Source: Rhizobium oryzicola (GTDB lineage Bacteria > Pseudomonadota > Alphaproteobacteria > Rhizobiales > Rhizobiaceae). From it: a DNA stretch of 64,000 nt. The notes below the pieces were generated by a model. The model ran no database searches. It saw only the letters and a program-made list of their open reading frames with translations, and was not told where the DNA came from. Below are positions 43,784 through 52,010 of this stretch, in pieces (positions within the stretch are counted from its first letter, which is position 1; each line of letters opens with the position of its first letter). The stretch is taken from positions 1 through 64,000 of the forward strand of contig NZ_JAUKWQ010000016.1 in the NCBI RefSeq assembly GCF_030504645.1, in the 5' to 3' direction. Position numbers and translations under genes: made by a program.

Positions 43784-45867
43784 GTAAGGGGCTACAGGCC
43801 TTCTATCTGTTCTTCTGCCTGTTGATCGCCTTTGCAGTCTGGATGCTGGCATACGGGGCGGGGCTTCAGCTCTTCTACGGTGACGGTAGGATCCTCGAGG
43901 CGACAATCACCTCAAACCCATTCGCGCCGATTCAGCAGTTCTGGGCCTATAGCTCCTCCCCTTCCCTTCAAAAAGTCGCGCTCGGCTCCGTGGTGCCCGC
44001 GCTGCTCGTATCAGGCCTCATTGCATACCTTGGGCTCAAACCTACCAGTAATCCATTGGGGGATGCGGCCTTTCAGGATCTTGCAACACTTCGGCGCGGG
44101 AAGTGGTTTGGCAAGAAAGGTCACATATTCGGCCGCATCGGGAGCAACGTCCTCCGCGCGTATGACGATCGCCACCACCTCATCATTGGCCCGACGCGAT
44201 CCGGTAAGGGCGCGGGCTACGTCATCCCCAACGCTCTCATGCACGAAGGCTCTATGATCGTCACGGATCTGAAGGGCGAGGTGTACAAGGCAACCGCCGG
44301 CTATCGGAAGCGCAACGGGAGCCAGGTCTTCTTGTTCGCGCCGGGTTCCGAGACGACCAACAGCTATAATCCCTTGGATTTCGTTCGTCCTGAGCGAGGC
44401 AATCGCACGACTGACATTCAAAATATCGCCAGCATTCTTGTACCGGAAAACACCGAATCCGAGAATTCAGTTTGGCAGGCCACAGCTCAACAGGTTCTCG
44501 CCGGCGCCATCAGCTATGTTCTCGAAAGCCCCTTCTACAAAGGGCGCAGGAACCTCGGCGAGATCAACTCCTTCTTCAACAGCGGGATCGATCTGCAGGC
44601 CTTGATGAAGTACATCAAGGAGAAGGAGCCATACCTGTCGAAGTTCACGATGGAGAGCTTCAATTCCTACCTGTCTCTCTCGGATCGGGCCGCGGCCTCG
44701 GCACTGCTTGATATCCAGAAGGCGATGAGGCCGTTCAAGAACGAACGCGTTGTGGCCGCAACGAACATGACCGACATGGACCTTCGATCCATGAAGCGTC
44801 GCCCCATCACAATCTACCTTGCCCCGAACATCACCGACATCACGCTTCTTAGGCCGCTGCTGACGCTGTTCGTTCAACAGGTGATGGACATACTTACCCT
44901 TGAGCATGATCCAAACTCGGTGCCGGTCTATTTCCTGCTGGACGAGTTTCGCCAGCTGAAGCGCATGGACGAGATCATGACGAAGCTGCCCTATGTGGCC
45001 GGCTATAAGATCAAGCTCGCCTTCATCATCCAGGACCTGAAGAACCTGGATGAGATCTATGGTGAGACCTCCCGACATTCGCTCCTTGGCAATTGCGGCT
45101 ATCAGCTCATACTTGGCGCCAATGACCAGGCCACGGCAGAGTATGCTTCCCGCGCGCTTGGCAAGAGAACTATACGATATCAGTCTGAATCCCGCACTAT
45201 CGAGCTTATGGGGCTCCCGCGCCGAACAAAGGTCGAGCAAATTCGCGATCGGGACCTGATGATGCCGCAGGAAGTGCGCCAGATGCCCGAGAACAAGATG
45301 ATCTTGCTGGTGGAGGGTCAGCGGCCAATCTTTGGAGACAAGCTGCGCTTCTTTAAGACGCAGCCCTTCAAGGAGGCGGAGGCCTATTCTCAGACGCACA
45401 TACCGACCGTTCCAACTGTCGATTACCTGCCACCTAAACCTGTTCCAGCGACCACGCCAGCCTATGCCAATGCAGGCCAGGAACAGGCTGAACAAGCGGA
45501 AGCGACAAAGCCTGTGACTGAGGCGAAAGCGGAGGAGCCGCGGGCGCCTGTCCAGGAGGAGGCTCCGAAAGAGCCAGCGCCATCCACCTCGCCCGCTCGC
45601 GTTGTGAATCCATCCGCCTTGGCCAGTAAGAAGGTCAGCGCCGGGGGCACTGCGGAACCTGCAAAGGCAGCTGTGCCCGCTCCCGAAAAGCGCACAACAC
45701 CTATCTCAGAGAACGACATCGAAAAAGCGCACAATGATCGGGTTAGTCGCCTTAGGGAGGTCGTCGAACGGGAAGCCGAAGGCAAATCACCGCGCAAGAG
45801 GAAGAGCTTGGAAGAGCTGTTCGCAGCGACCGTTCCTGATCCAATCATGGAACAGGCCGGCCGCTAA
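43780..45867 (+). CDS. virD4: VirD4-like type IV coupling protein
   Basis: 695 aa. Two N-terminal membrane segments (about 6-28 and 70-90). The nucleotide-binding domain has Walker A GPTRSGKG (about 137-144) and Walker B YFLLDEFRQL (about 388-397). The all-alpha domain lies between them. The C-terminal 150 residues are Pro/Ala/Glu-rich (EPAPSTSPARV) and end in a basic segment. Coupling proteins bind the relaxase-DNA complex and any protein effector through the substrate's C-terminal signal and hand them to the channel. Confidence 0.94.
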   Translation: MSKGLQAFYLFFCLLIAFAVWMLAYGAGLQLFYGDGRILEATITSNPFAPIQQFWAYSSSPSLQKVALGSVVPALLVSGLIAYLGLKPTSNPLGDAAFQDLATLRRGKWFGKKGHIFGRIGSNVLRAYDDRHHLIIGPTRSGKGAGYVIPNALMHEGSMIVTDLKGEVYKATAGYRKRNGSQVFLFAPGSETTNSYNPLDFVRPERGNRTTDIQNIASILVPENTESENSVWQATAQQVLAGAISYVLESPFYKGRRNLGEINSFFNSGIDLQALMKYIKEKEPYLSKFTMESFNSYLSLSDRAAASALLDIQKAMRPFKNERVVAATNMTDMDLRSMKRRPITIYLAPNITDITLLRPLLTLFVQQVMDILTLEHDPNSVPVYFLLDEFRQLKRMDEIMTKLPYVAGYKIKLAFIIQDLKNLDEIYGETSRHSLLGNCGYQLILGANDQATAEYASRALGKRTIRYQSESRTIELMGLPRRTKVEQIRDRDLMMPQEVRQMPENKMILLVEGQRPIFGDKLRFFKTQPFKEAEAYSQTHIPTVPTVDYLPPKPVPATTPAYANAGQEQAEQAEATKPVTEAKAEEPRAPVQEEAPKEPAPSTSPARVVNPSALASKKVSAGGTAEPAKAAVPAPEKRTTPISENDIEKAHNDRVSRLREVVEREAEGKSPRKRKSLEELFAATVPDPIMEQAGR

Positions 45868-45874
45868 TTCAGGT

Positions 45875-46087
45875 TCAGAAGGGCCAGAAGCTGGCTGCGT
45901 ACTGACCCGCCTCTGTTAGCCAAGCCACAGAAGCATGATACCAGCCGATCACGGTCCCGTAGACCTTGATCAGGATCGCGAGGATCCCGACGGAGACCAT
46001 ACCCCACACCATCATCTTGCCGACGATGTCGGCAGACTTAGGGTCGTTGACTTCCACCAGGTAGGTGTTCTGATTACCGTCCTGCAT
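45875..46087 (-). CDS. small membrane protein between virD4 and the relaxase gene
   Basis: 70 aa. It begins soluble (MQDGNQNTYLVEVNDPKSAD) and has one clear membrane segment at about residues 26-48 (MVWGMVSVGILAILIKVYGT). It lies 6 bases downstream of the relaxase gene on the same strand, so it is probably the last gene of the mobC-relaxase operon. Possibly a membrane anchor for the relaxosome; not recognised. Confidence 0.5.
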   Translation of the reverse strand: MQDGNQNTYLVEVNDPKSADIVGKMMVWGMVSVGILAILIKVYGTVIGWYHASVAWLTEAGQYAASFWPF

Positions 46088-46093
46088 GACACT

Positions 46094-48571
46094 TTAGCGA
46101 TCACGGTCGTCCCGATTACGCTCCCTCTGTTCAACCTGTTCACGCTCCAACTCCTCGAGACGAGGAGTGTGCTGTTGCGCGGGATCAGTCCGAGTGGTCT
46201 CGCCACCCCGCTGGGCCGCTTCCCTGTCTCTGTTTACACGATCTTGCTGCCTCTGAGTAGCGTCCACCGTCTCAGCGAGCTGGTGAGCCTCACGCTCCGC
46301 TTGCCCAATCGGACGTTCCTCTTCCAGATCCACCCTGAGATCGCGTTGGCGATCGTCGGCAGTATCCGCAGTTATCGGCTGCTTGTTTGACTTGTTTTCG
46401 TCCCCACGCTCTTCATTGCGCTCAATGGTCTCGATCTCCGCGCGCAGTTCCGGATCTTCGTTGGCAACATCCCGGAGATAGCCGTTTCCAGTAGCGGCGA
46501 GTTGAGCTGCATGATGAAGCGAAGCCTCAAGGCCCTTCTCATACTGCTCCCGGTTTTCGTCTCCGAGCTCGCCGGCTTCGATATCGGCGAGGCCGGAGCG
46601 ATAGTGTTCCACATTTGCCATCGCATCGTTACCAGCCTCAACGACAGCCTCTCCATGCTTGGCAACAGCTGCCTCCCACTGGAGGTTAGCATTCGTCTGC
46701 TCTTGCACCTCAGATGCCGTTCTTTCCGGCGCGGCACCACTTTCTCTGGAGACATCGCCAGCAGCGTTTCGACTATCCTGCTCATCAAGCCCACGCTCCT
46801 TCATTTCGAGCATCTGCCTGCGCAGATCGACGATCTCGCGAGCGAGGGAGGAAACCTCTTCGAAGCCTGACTGGTCCTCTGGACCAGCGCTGCGCTGAAG
46901 GTTGAATAGAGCCGTTTCAACCGTCTTTTCGTACGCTTCGAACTCTGGGCGTGTCTGCTCGCGCATGTCCTTTGCCTCCGACAACATGTCTCTGATTGCT
47001 ACCATATTGGAGCGGTAATCACCGCCGAAATCTGCATGAATGACTGCACCAGCAGGCGATTGATCCGTTTGGGCAAGGCCGTTTTCCAGATAGGAGCGAT
47101 GCTGAGCGGCGTAGGCCGCAACCACTGTGTCGCCGGCGTTGACTGCAATCTTCTGCCAGGTCTCCTGCGCTTTTAGGATGTACTGGCGGCTTCTCTGGCT
47201 CGTCGCCACCACGCGCCGACCAGCTCGCTTTGCGTCATATCGCGCCTGCGCCGGATCGCTGGTGCCGACATGCTCGGTTCGACCGTCATGCTTGACGGCG
47301 CGAACCTGATTTCGCGTGAAAGCTGGCGGCGTGGCGAACTCTCGCCGATCGGTCATTTCCATATTGATGCCGTGGTCACGCGCCTTCTCGGCCATGACCT
47401 CACGCCATTGCCGGAAGGTTGCCGGAGTCGTCTCGATCCGGTCGCCCGATTCCGATCGCATGGTAACGATGGCATGGGCATGAACATGCGGCCGCTTGCC
47501 CCCCTCCCCTGCTTCTTTCGGATCGTTCTCCGGATCGTGCATAGCGAAAACGTAACGATGGCCCGCAAACTGCTCAGCCAGGAAGTCGCGAACAGCTCCT
47601 TCGACCGCGACAGCATCCGTGCCGGCACGCGCCGACATGATCACGTGCATCACGTCACGGCTCTTGCGGCTGTGCAGCTCATCCCGCCATTCCTTTTGCA
47701 CCAGGTCGCCCGCAGCCTTGTCATCGGCAATCGAGCGTCCCTGATCGTCTCGAACGTCGTTCCGCTGCGCGATCAGGTCTCGCAACTTGGCAGCGCCATA
47801 TTCCACGCCATTGCCATAGCCTGTGAACGAGAAAGCCGCGGGGGCCTCTTTCGCAACGGCGCTGGCGTCGAAACGCTCCTGAACGATGGCGGCCGCCTTC
47901 GCGTCAGCCGTCAGCCGCTCGCCCTGCCCACTGCGCAACACAACATAGCCCTCGACCTTCAGCGATCCGTCGGTTCGGGTTTCGACAGAGTAAGCGTAGC
48001 GTCGATCACCAAAGCCACTGCTGAGAACGTCCCGCACCTGCTCATGCGGCTTCGAGCCGCCGGAAACGCTCACCTCGACGCTAAACGCGCCGATATCGCG
48101 GCTCTCGGTCCTGTTTTGGAAAAGGTGATCCCAATCGCCACGGAGACGCGCCAGCTCCTCACGGCCACGCAACGTCTCGCCGTTCTCGTTCTCAACCTTC
48201 AGCTCCCCCCCTCTGGAAACATAGTTGAGCATCGAGCCGACGCGGGCGCCACCACCGTAGGAAGCCAGTTTGACCACGGCTGGCTGGCTCCCTTTGGCAA
48301 CGCTCGCAAGACGAACGTCCATTGATCGCATAGCACCCGAACCGGCAGCCATCGTCCTCGAAGGCGATAACACGTTGAATGCCGAAGTCCTCACCCCTCC
48401 CCTAGATCCCGACCCGCCTTTAGACATCCCAACCTGGTGCTGCAGATTCTTCAGTCTCTTCTCAAGCTCTTCCTCGACAGCCCTCCCACGACCGCCGAGC
48501 GTCATTTCGTGCAATAGCGCCGCGCGCCTTTGCTCCCATTCGCTTGTGAAAGTGCCGAAAAAGAACTCCAC
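46094..48571 (-). CDS. VirD2-like (MOB_P) conjugative relaxase
   Basis: 825 aa. Relaxase motif I contains the probable nicking Tyr in GSMLNYVSRGG (about residue 118), and motif III the metal-binding histidines in KRPHVHAHAIV, about 230 residues later. It would nick oriT, stay bound to the 5' end and lead the strand through VirD4. The C-terminal half is a long Gln/Glu/Arg-rich coiled-coil region. The last residues EQRERNRDDRDR closely resemble the C terminus of the Fic protein at 56937 and have the charged composition of VirD4/T4SS signals. Three bases separate it from mobC. Confidence 0.88.
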   Translation of the reverse strand: MEFFFGTFTSEWEQRRAALLHEMTLGGRGRAVEEELEKRLKNLQHQVGMSKGGSGSRGGVRTSAFNVLSPSRTMAAGSGAMRSMDVRLASVAKGSQPAVVKLASYGGGARVGSMLNYVSRGGELKVENENGETLRGREELARLRGDWDHLFQNRTESRDIGAFSVEVSVSGGSKPHEQVRDVLSSGFGDRRYAYSVETRTDGSLKVEGYVVLRSGQGERLTADAKAAAIVQERFDASAVAKEAPAAFSFTGYGNGVEYGAAKLRDLIAQRNDVRDDQGRSIADDKAAGDLVQKEWRDELHSRKSRDVMHVIMSARAGTDAVAVEGAVRDFLAEQFAGHRYVFAMHDPENDPKEAGEGGKRPHVHAHAIVTMRSESGDRIETTPATFRQWREVMAEKARDHGINMEMTDRREFATPPAFTRNQVRAVKHDGRTEHVGTSDPAQARYDAKRAGRRVVATSQRSRQYILKAQETWQKIAVNAGDTVVAAYAAQHRSYLENGLAQTDQSPAGAVIHADFGGDYRSNMVAIRDMLSEAKDMREQTRPEFEAYEKTVETALFNLQRSAGPEDQSGFEEVSSLAREIVDLRRQMLEMKERGLDEQDSRNAAGDVSRESGAAPERTASEVQEQTNANLQWEAAVAKHGEAVVEAGNDAMANVEHYRSGLADIEAGELGDENREQYEKGLEASLHHAAQLAATGNGYLRDVANEDPELRAEIETIERNEERGDENKSNKQPITADTADDRQRDLRVDLEEERPIGQAEREAHQLAETVDATQRQQDRVNRDREAAQRGGETTRTDPAQQHTPRLEELEREQVEQRERNRDDRDR

Positions 48572-48574
48572 GGC

Positions 48575-48979
48575 CTACACCTCGCCTCGGCGCTCATGCC
48601 CGGCACGGCGCGAAAGTGTCCGCAGCTCACTCATTACAGCCGCCTGAATCCGCTGGACGTTGCCAAGGTTGATGTCCAGCTCTGAGGGATGGACACCCTT
48701 TCCTGCATTCAGGGAGCGGGCTACCTGATTCAAATTAATGCCGATCATCCGCATGTCTTCGAGCACCGCGGCCATGATCAACCTGTCTTCCGCAGTCAGA
48801 ATAGGTCGAACGCCAGCACCCTCGAGGAGCAGCGAACGGAAAAAAGCAGACACACTCATACCGGCCGACTTGGCCGCTTCTTCGATGGCCGAATACTCTG
48901 CATCGCTGACGCGCACGTTGATTAGACGCCCCTTGCGTTGCTTGGCTGTCGGCACTTCGATTGTGTCCTCACTCATCAA
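48575..48979 (-). CDS. mobC: MobC-like relaxosome accessory protein
   Basis: 134 aa. N-terminal ribbon-helix-helix pattern: RLINVRVSDAEYSAIEEAAKSAGM with SVSAFFRSLLLEG. The C-terminal MobC part has LNQVARSLNAGKG and IQAAVMSELRTL. It binds beside oriT and helps the relaxase open the strands. Divergent from the VirC-like genes, with the candidate oriT in between. Confidence 0.85.
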   Translation of the reverse strand: MMSEDTIEVPTAKQRKGRLINVRVSDAEYSAIEEAAKSAGMSVSAFFRSLLLEGAGVRPILTAEDRLIMAAVLEDMRMIGINLNQVARSLNAGKGVHPSELDINLGNVQRIQAAVMSELRTLSRRAGHERRGEV

Positions 48980-49041
48980 TCAACTAGGCCTTCCCGGAGC
49001 TTTGCGACCCTCATCGTGGGCTTGTCCCACGATCGCAATGC

Positions 49042-49058
49042 AAAATGTAAAACATTTT
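49042..49058. repeat. inverted repeat near mobC, candidate oriT element
   Basis: AAAATGT and ACATTTT form perfect 7-base arms around AAA. It lies 62 bases upstream of the mobC start, so it could be part of oriT or an operator for the relaxosome genes. Confidence 0.5.
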
Positions 49059-49070
49059 TGCGTATCCTGC

Positions 49071-49108
49071 CACTCCTAATCTAAAGCACCACTCCTAACC
49101 TAAAGCAC
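49071..49108. repeat. tandem 19-base direct repeat, candidate relaxosome binding site
   Basis: CACTCCTAATCTAAAGCAC is followed immediately by a copy with one change (C for T at the tenth base). Head-to-tail repeats next to mobC and an inverted repeat are typical of accessory-protein binding at oriT. Confidence 0.6.
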
Positions 49109-49350
49109 TGCCCCATAATTTTAACCAAATTCCACCTCTTGATTGGCTCCGCTCCGCTTCGCTTCGCACTCTTTCCGTTGGAACGCTCACCAGGGTTCAC
49201 CGCCAAAACCGCTTCTGAAGCCCTTTGTCTGTCCCTCGTACTCAGGCGAAAGGGACGCTTCGCTCTTCGCCCTTGCGCCCTCCGTGCGAGCGCCAAAGAC
49301 GGCCTCACGCGGCTCCGGGGTTCACCACTCGACCCAGACAGTTGTAAACG

Positions 49351-49375
49351 CCACACGACCAACTCGTGTGGTTTT
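49351..49375 (+). terminator. intrinsic terminator inside the oriT region
   Basis: CCACACGA and TCGTGTGG form an 8-base stem with loop CCAAC, followed by TTTT. It would end plus-strand transcripts that enter from the left, or a small RNA of this region, before the virC1-like gene. Confidence 0.65.
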
Positions 49376-49549
49376 ACTGATGCCTAACAGCGTGCGGTCA
49401 CACGCATGTTTTAATCTTAACCTGCGTGTTTTCACATGCTAGGTTCTCTTCGATGTGAAGATCTTAACGACGATACTTATGTTCCGATCGAACACACGTC
49501 GGACCGCTGGGGGACGGGGTGAAGTCTTAGACAGGAAGTGGATCGTGAA

Positions 49550-50254
49550 ATGGCAATTTGCATGTCGCTGGTAAGCGGCAAGGGCGGCGCGGGGAAGACG
49601 ACCGCCGTAATCCTGATCGCCGGGGAATATGCGCTTCAAGGTAAGCAAGTGCTTTTGGTTGATGCAGACGGACGACAAAACCTGAATGAGTGGTGGTCCC
49701 GTTCAGAGGCGAAGGACAACAGGCCAGACGGCATTGAGCTTCGAACGGCGGTAACTAACGCATCACTTCAGCATATTCTGGAGAACGAAACCGCCGGGTT
49801 TGACGTCGTGTTAGTAGACTCCCCCGGGCAAGACACCGTGCTACGGGACACGATCATCGCCGGCTCGGACATCGTGATGACCCCGATCCAGCCAAACCAA
49901 GACGAGATCCTTGCCGCCGGCCAGGCAGCAATGGACGTGGCTGACACCTGCGATCGTACCGGGCGAAACATTCCACATCTCAACTTCAGAACCCGGATCA
50001 CTCTCCCCGGCCGCTCACTGGAAGCTTACCGCCTGATCCGCCCCTTCATCGCAAACCTGCAAGAGCAGGGATATGATTCACACCTCCTTGATACCGAGCT
50101 GTATGAGCGAAACCCCTATCGGGACATCAGACTGGGATATGGGACACTGCAAATGCTTGAGCTCAGCGACTCCGTCAGAAAGGCCCGGAGTGAGGTTATG
50201 GGCATGATGCAAGAAATTGAACGTTTCCTGACAAACGAGGAAAAGAGGGCGTAA
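49550..50254 (+). CDS. VirC1-like ParA-family ATPase
   Basis: 234 aa from ATG 49550; GTG 49538 is in frame. Deviant Walker A SGKGGAGKTTA (about 9-19), then LLVDADGRQNLNEWW, Walker B-like VVLVDSPGQD and TPIQPNQDE. The pattern and size match VirC1 of Agrobacterium, which binds beside the T-DNA border and recruits relaxase-DNA to the coupling protein. Its place next to oriT supports that role over plasmid partition, which repABC already covers. Forms an operon with the next two genes. Confidence 0.8.
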   Translation: MAICMSLVSGKGGAGKTTAVILIAGEYALQGKQVLLVDADGRQNLNEWWSRSEAKDNRPDGIELRTAVTNASLQHILENETAGFDVVLVDSPGQDTVLRDTIIAGSDIVMTPIQPNQDEILAAGQAAMDVADTCDRTGRNIPHLNFRTRITLPGRSLEAYRLIRPFIANLQEQGYDSHLLDTELYERNPYRDIRLGYGTLQMLELSDSVRKARSEVMGMMQEIERFLTNEEKRA

Positions 50255-50255
50255 G

Positions 50256-50702
50256 ATGGCTAAAGGGACTTCCAGTATATCTGATTTTCCCGTTGCACCG
50301 CGACGGTCACGGGGGAATGTGCCCAATTCAATGTCGCCGCCGGCTATAGACAACGAAGCAGAAAACTTGGTGGCCAGCGATCATCCCGACCAGGTTGCTA
50401 TCGAAGAAGCTCCAGCGAAGGTCCCTGACGTTCAAGTGCCACAACGGTCGAGCTTGATTCTGCCATCACCGGAGGCTCGCCGGGAGAGAGCGACGAGCAG
50501 ATCGTTAGAGCGTGAGGCATCCAGAATACGACTGCAGGAGCTGAAGCAGAATAAAGCGCGGGAGAGCAAACACTTCGTCAACTGCCCCCTTGATTACGAT
50601 ACTAAGAAACGTCTGGAGCGAGCAGCCTCTGAAAACGACTTGAAAATGACGGTGATCGTCAAGGCCGCGATCGACCAGTTTCTGAAGGATAATGGTTATT
50701 GA
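50256..50702 (+). CDS. VirC2-like ribbon-helix-helix protein
   Basis: 148 aa, 1 base after the virC1-like stop with AAAGAGGG upstream. The N-terminal 90 residues are Pro/Ser-rich and flexible. The C-terminal part is a ribbon-helix-helix: KHFVNCPLDYDTKKRLERAA then SENDLKMTVIVKAAIDQFL, as in VirC2. It would bind DNA at oriT together with the ATPase. Confidence 0.78.
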   Translation: MAKGTSSISDFPVAPRRSRGNVPNSMSPPAIDNEAENLVASDHPDQVAIEEAPAKVPDVQVPQRSSLILPSPEARRERATSRSLEREASRIRLQELKQNKARESKHFVNCPLDYDTKKRLERAASENDLKMTVIVKAAIDQFLKDNGY

Positions 50703-51121
50703 TCCTCGACCTTCGATTCCTGGGCGGGGTGGCGCTAGGGGCAACTCTTGGATTTTTGATCAACCCTGAAGCGACGGAGAAGGTCGGGATCGATATTCGC
50801 GCCATAAAGAGAACTTTACTCAGTGTCGGCGCCGCTCCACCGGAGTCTTTCAAGCAAACCGACTGGCCAACGGACGATCGCGCCAAACGCGAGCTGTTCC
50901 GGTTCGCAATGTGGGACTTCGAGGAACACGGACCGAAGTCTGAGATCCGGATCACAAGATGCATCAGCATCGACCAGTTCTCCCTAGCTTGCGAAATGCG
51001 CGTGAAGTTGAGTTGGGTCAGCGAGGAGAGGATCCTCGAAGGCATTTTTCAACCCAATGCCCGAAGCTGGAATTTGATTGCTGCGAAGGCGGTGAACAGG
51101 AATGCTCGCAGTCAAACTTGA
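50699..51121 (+). CDS. hypothetical protein coupled to the VirC-like pair
   Basis: 140 aa from TTG 50699, whose TTGA overlaps the virC2-like stop. One N-terminal hydrophobic segment (about 6-22, RFLGGVALGATLGFLINPE) suggests a signal anchor. The rest is soluble, with a conserved-looking WDFEEHGPKSEIR block. Operon context suggests an accessory of DNA transfer; not recognised. Confidence 0.5.
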   Translation: MILDLRFLGGVALGATLGFLINPEATEKVGIDIRAIKRTLLSVGAAPPESFKQTDWPTDDRAKRELFRFAMWDFEEHGPKSEIRITRCISIDQFSLACEMRVKLSWVSEERILEGIFQPNARSWNLIAAKAVNRNARSQT

Positions 51122-51302
51122 CTCGGGGCAGAGCGCGCCTCTGAGTTGCGCATTTCGATCCCAAGAGAGCAACGTTACAGATCATTCCCCCCAATATTGT
51201 TGGGTTTGTGTGACTGGCGCGCAGGATGACAGTGCCTTAATGGCACGTTATGGTGCGTGATATCTGCCACTGGCGGATTTGGGGACTGAGGGAATACCGA
51301 CG

Positions 51303-51917
51303 GTGCGGAATCTATCCGACTATATCAATTCAAGGGAACTGGTTGAGACCACAGATCCAGATTTCCAGAGACCCTTGTACCGCCAGAAGGGCTTCGACGG
51401 CATTGTCAGCTTCGGGGAGATCGACGCAAAGCTTTCCGCATTCCTCTTAGACGAACGTGCGAAAACTGGTTTGACCCAGAGTGATTTCGCGACCTTGGCT
51501 GGTCTCGCACGAGTGGTTTATAGCCGCTATGAACTGAACATTTCGCGCCTTACCGTATCACGAATGATCCACCTTTCCGAGCTCCTTGGTTTCCTGCCAA
51601 TGCAGATGATTCATGCTGCGGCACCTCATCTTTACGGCAAAGATCCTCAAGAGGCCGATGATCGGGTTGAATTGTTCAGACTTATTCATGACCTCCCCCA
51701 CGACACCATACGCAGTTTGATTGGCATAGTTGGCCAATTGACGCCGAGCGATGTTCTTGAGGCTCGACAGAAAGCGGAAGCGGAGGCTGAAGCGCAAGCT
51801 GAGGCTGAACGCCAACGATTGAACCGAAAAGCTGCGAGAGCCAGCAGGAGAGGCCGTCCGCCTGGTCGCCCACCAGGTCGCAAGTCATCTACAACCGAAA
51901 CACCTACAGACGAATGA
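51303..51917 (+). CDS. XRE-family regulator, paralogue of the gene at 405
   Basis: 204 aa from GTG 51303 with GAGGGA about 10 bases upstream; the frame extends to TTG 51279. HTH at about residues 48-95 (RAKTGLTQSDFATLAGLARV then VYSRYELNISRLTVSRMIH), matching the protein at 405 around YSRYE and R-x-IH. The C terminus has an Ala/Glu helix and a basic AT-hook-like end (RRGRPPGRPPGRK). It may regulate the adjacent repABC or virC genes. GTGCC-TTAAT-GGCAC at 51232-51246 is a candidate operator. Confidence 0.8.
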   Translation: MRNLSDYINSRELVETTDPDFQRPLYRQKGFDGIVSFGEIDAKLSAFLLDERAKTGLTQSDFATLAGLARVVYSRYELNISRLTVSRMIHLSELLGFLPMQMIHAAAPHLYGKDPQEADDRVELFRLIHDLPHDTIRSLIGIVGQLTPSDVLEARQKAEAEAEAQAEAERQRLNRKAARASRRGRPPGRPPGRKSSTTETPTDE

Positions 51918-52010
51918 GAGCTGAAACCGGTTGTAAGTGCTGTCATTGTAGGAAGGCTGACTTCAGGCCTTTTCCATCGAGACCTCACCCTAGTGCGTCA
52001 GCACAGCCGC

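Larger units (their letters stand above)
48980..49549. other. non-coding region, probable oriT
   Basis: 570 bases between divergent mobC and the virC1-like gene, the usual place for an origin of transfer. It holds a perfect hairpin (49042-49058), a tandem 19-base repeat (49071-49108), a terminator-like hairpin (49351-49375) and an imperfect repeat ACACGCA/TGCGTGT near 49404-49430. No coding frame here has a start signal. The nick site was not identified. Confidence 0.6.

Noticed and set aside
44467-45495. Minus-strand frame of 342 aa inside virD4
   Set aside because: Antisense to an intact coupling protein with Walker motifs; no start signal.
47270-48325. Plus-strand frame of 351 aa inside the relaxase gene
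   Set aside because: It is antisense to a clear relaxase with motifs in order, and its composition is typical of a shadow frame.
49550-50254. Partition ParA for a second replicon
   Set aside because: The neighbour is a VirC2-like ribbon-helix-helix protein and the locus borders mobC and the probable oriT, which fits VirC1 better; partition is not fully excluded.
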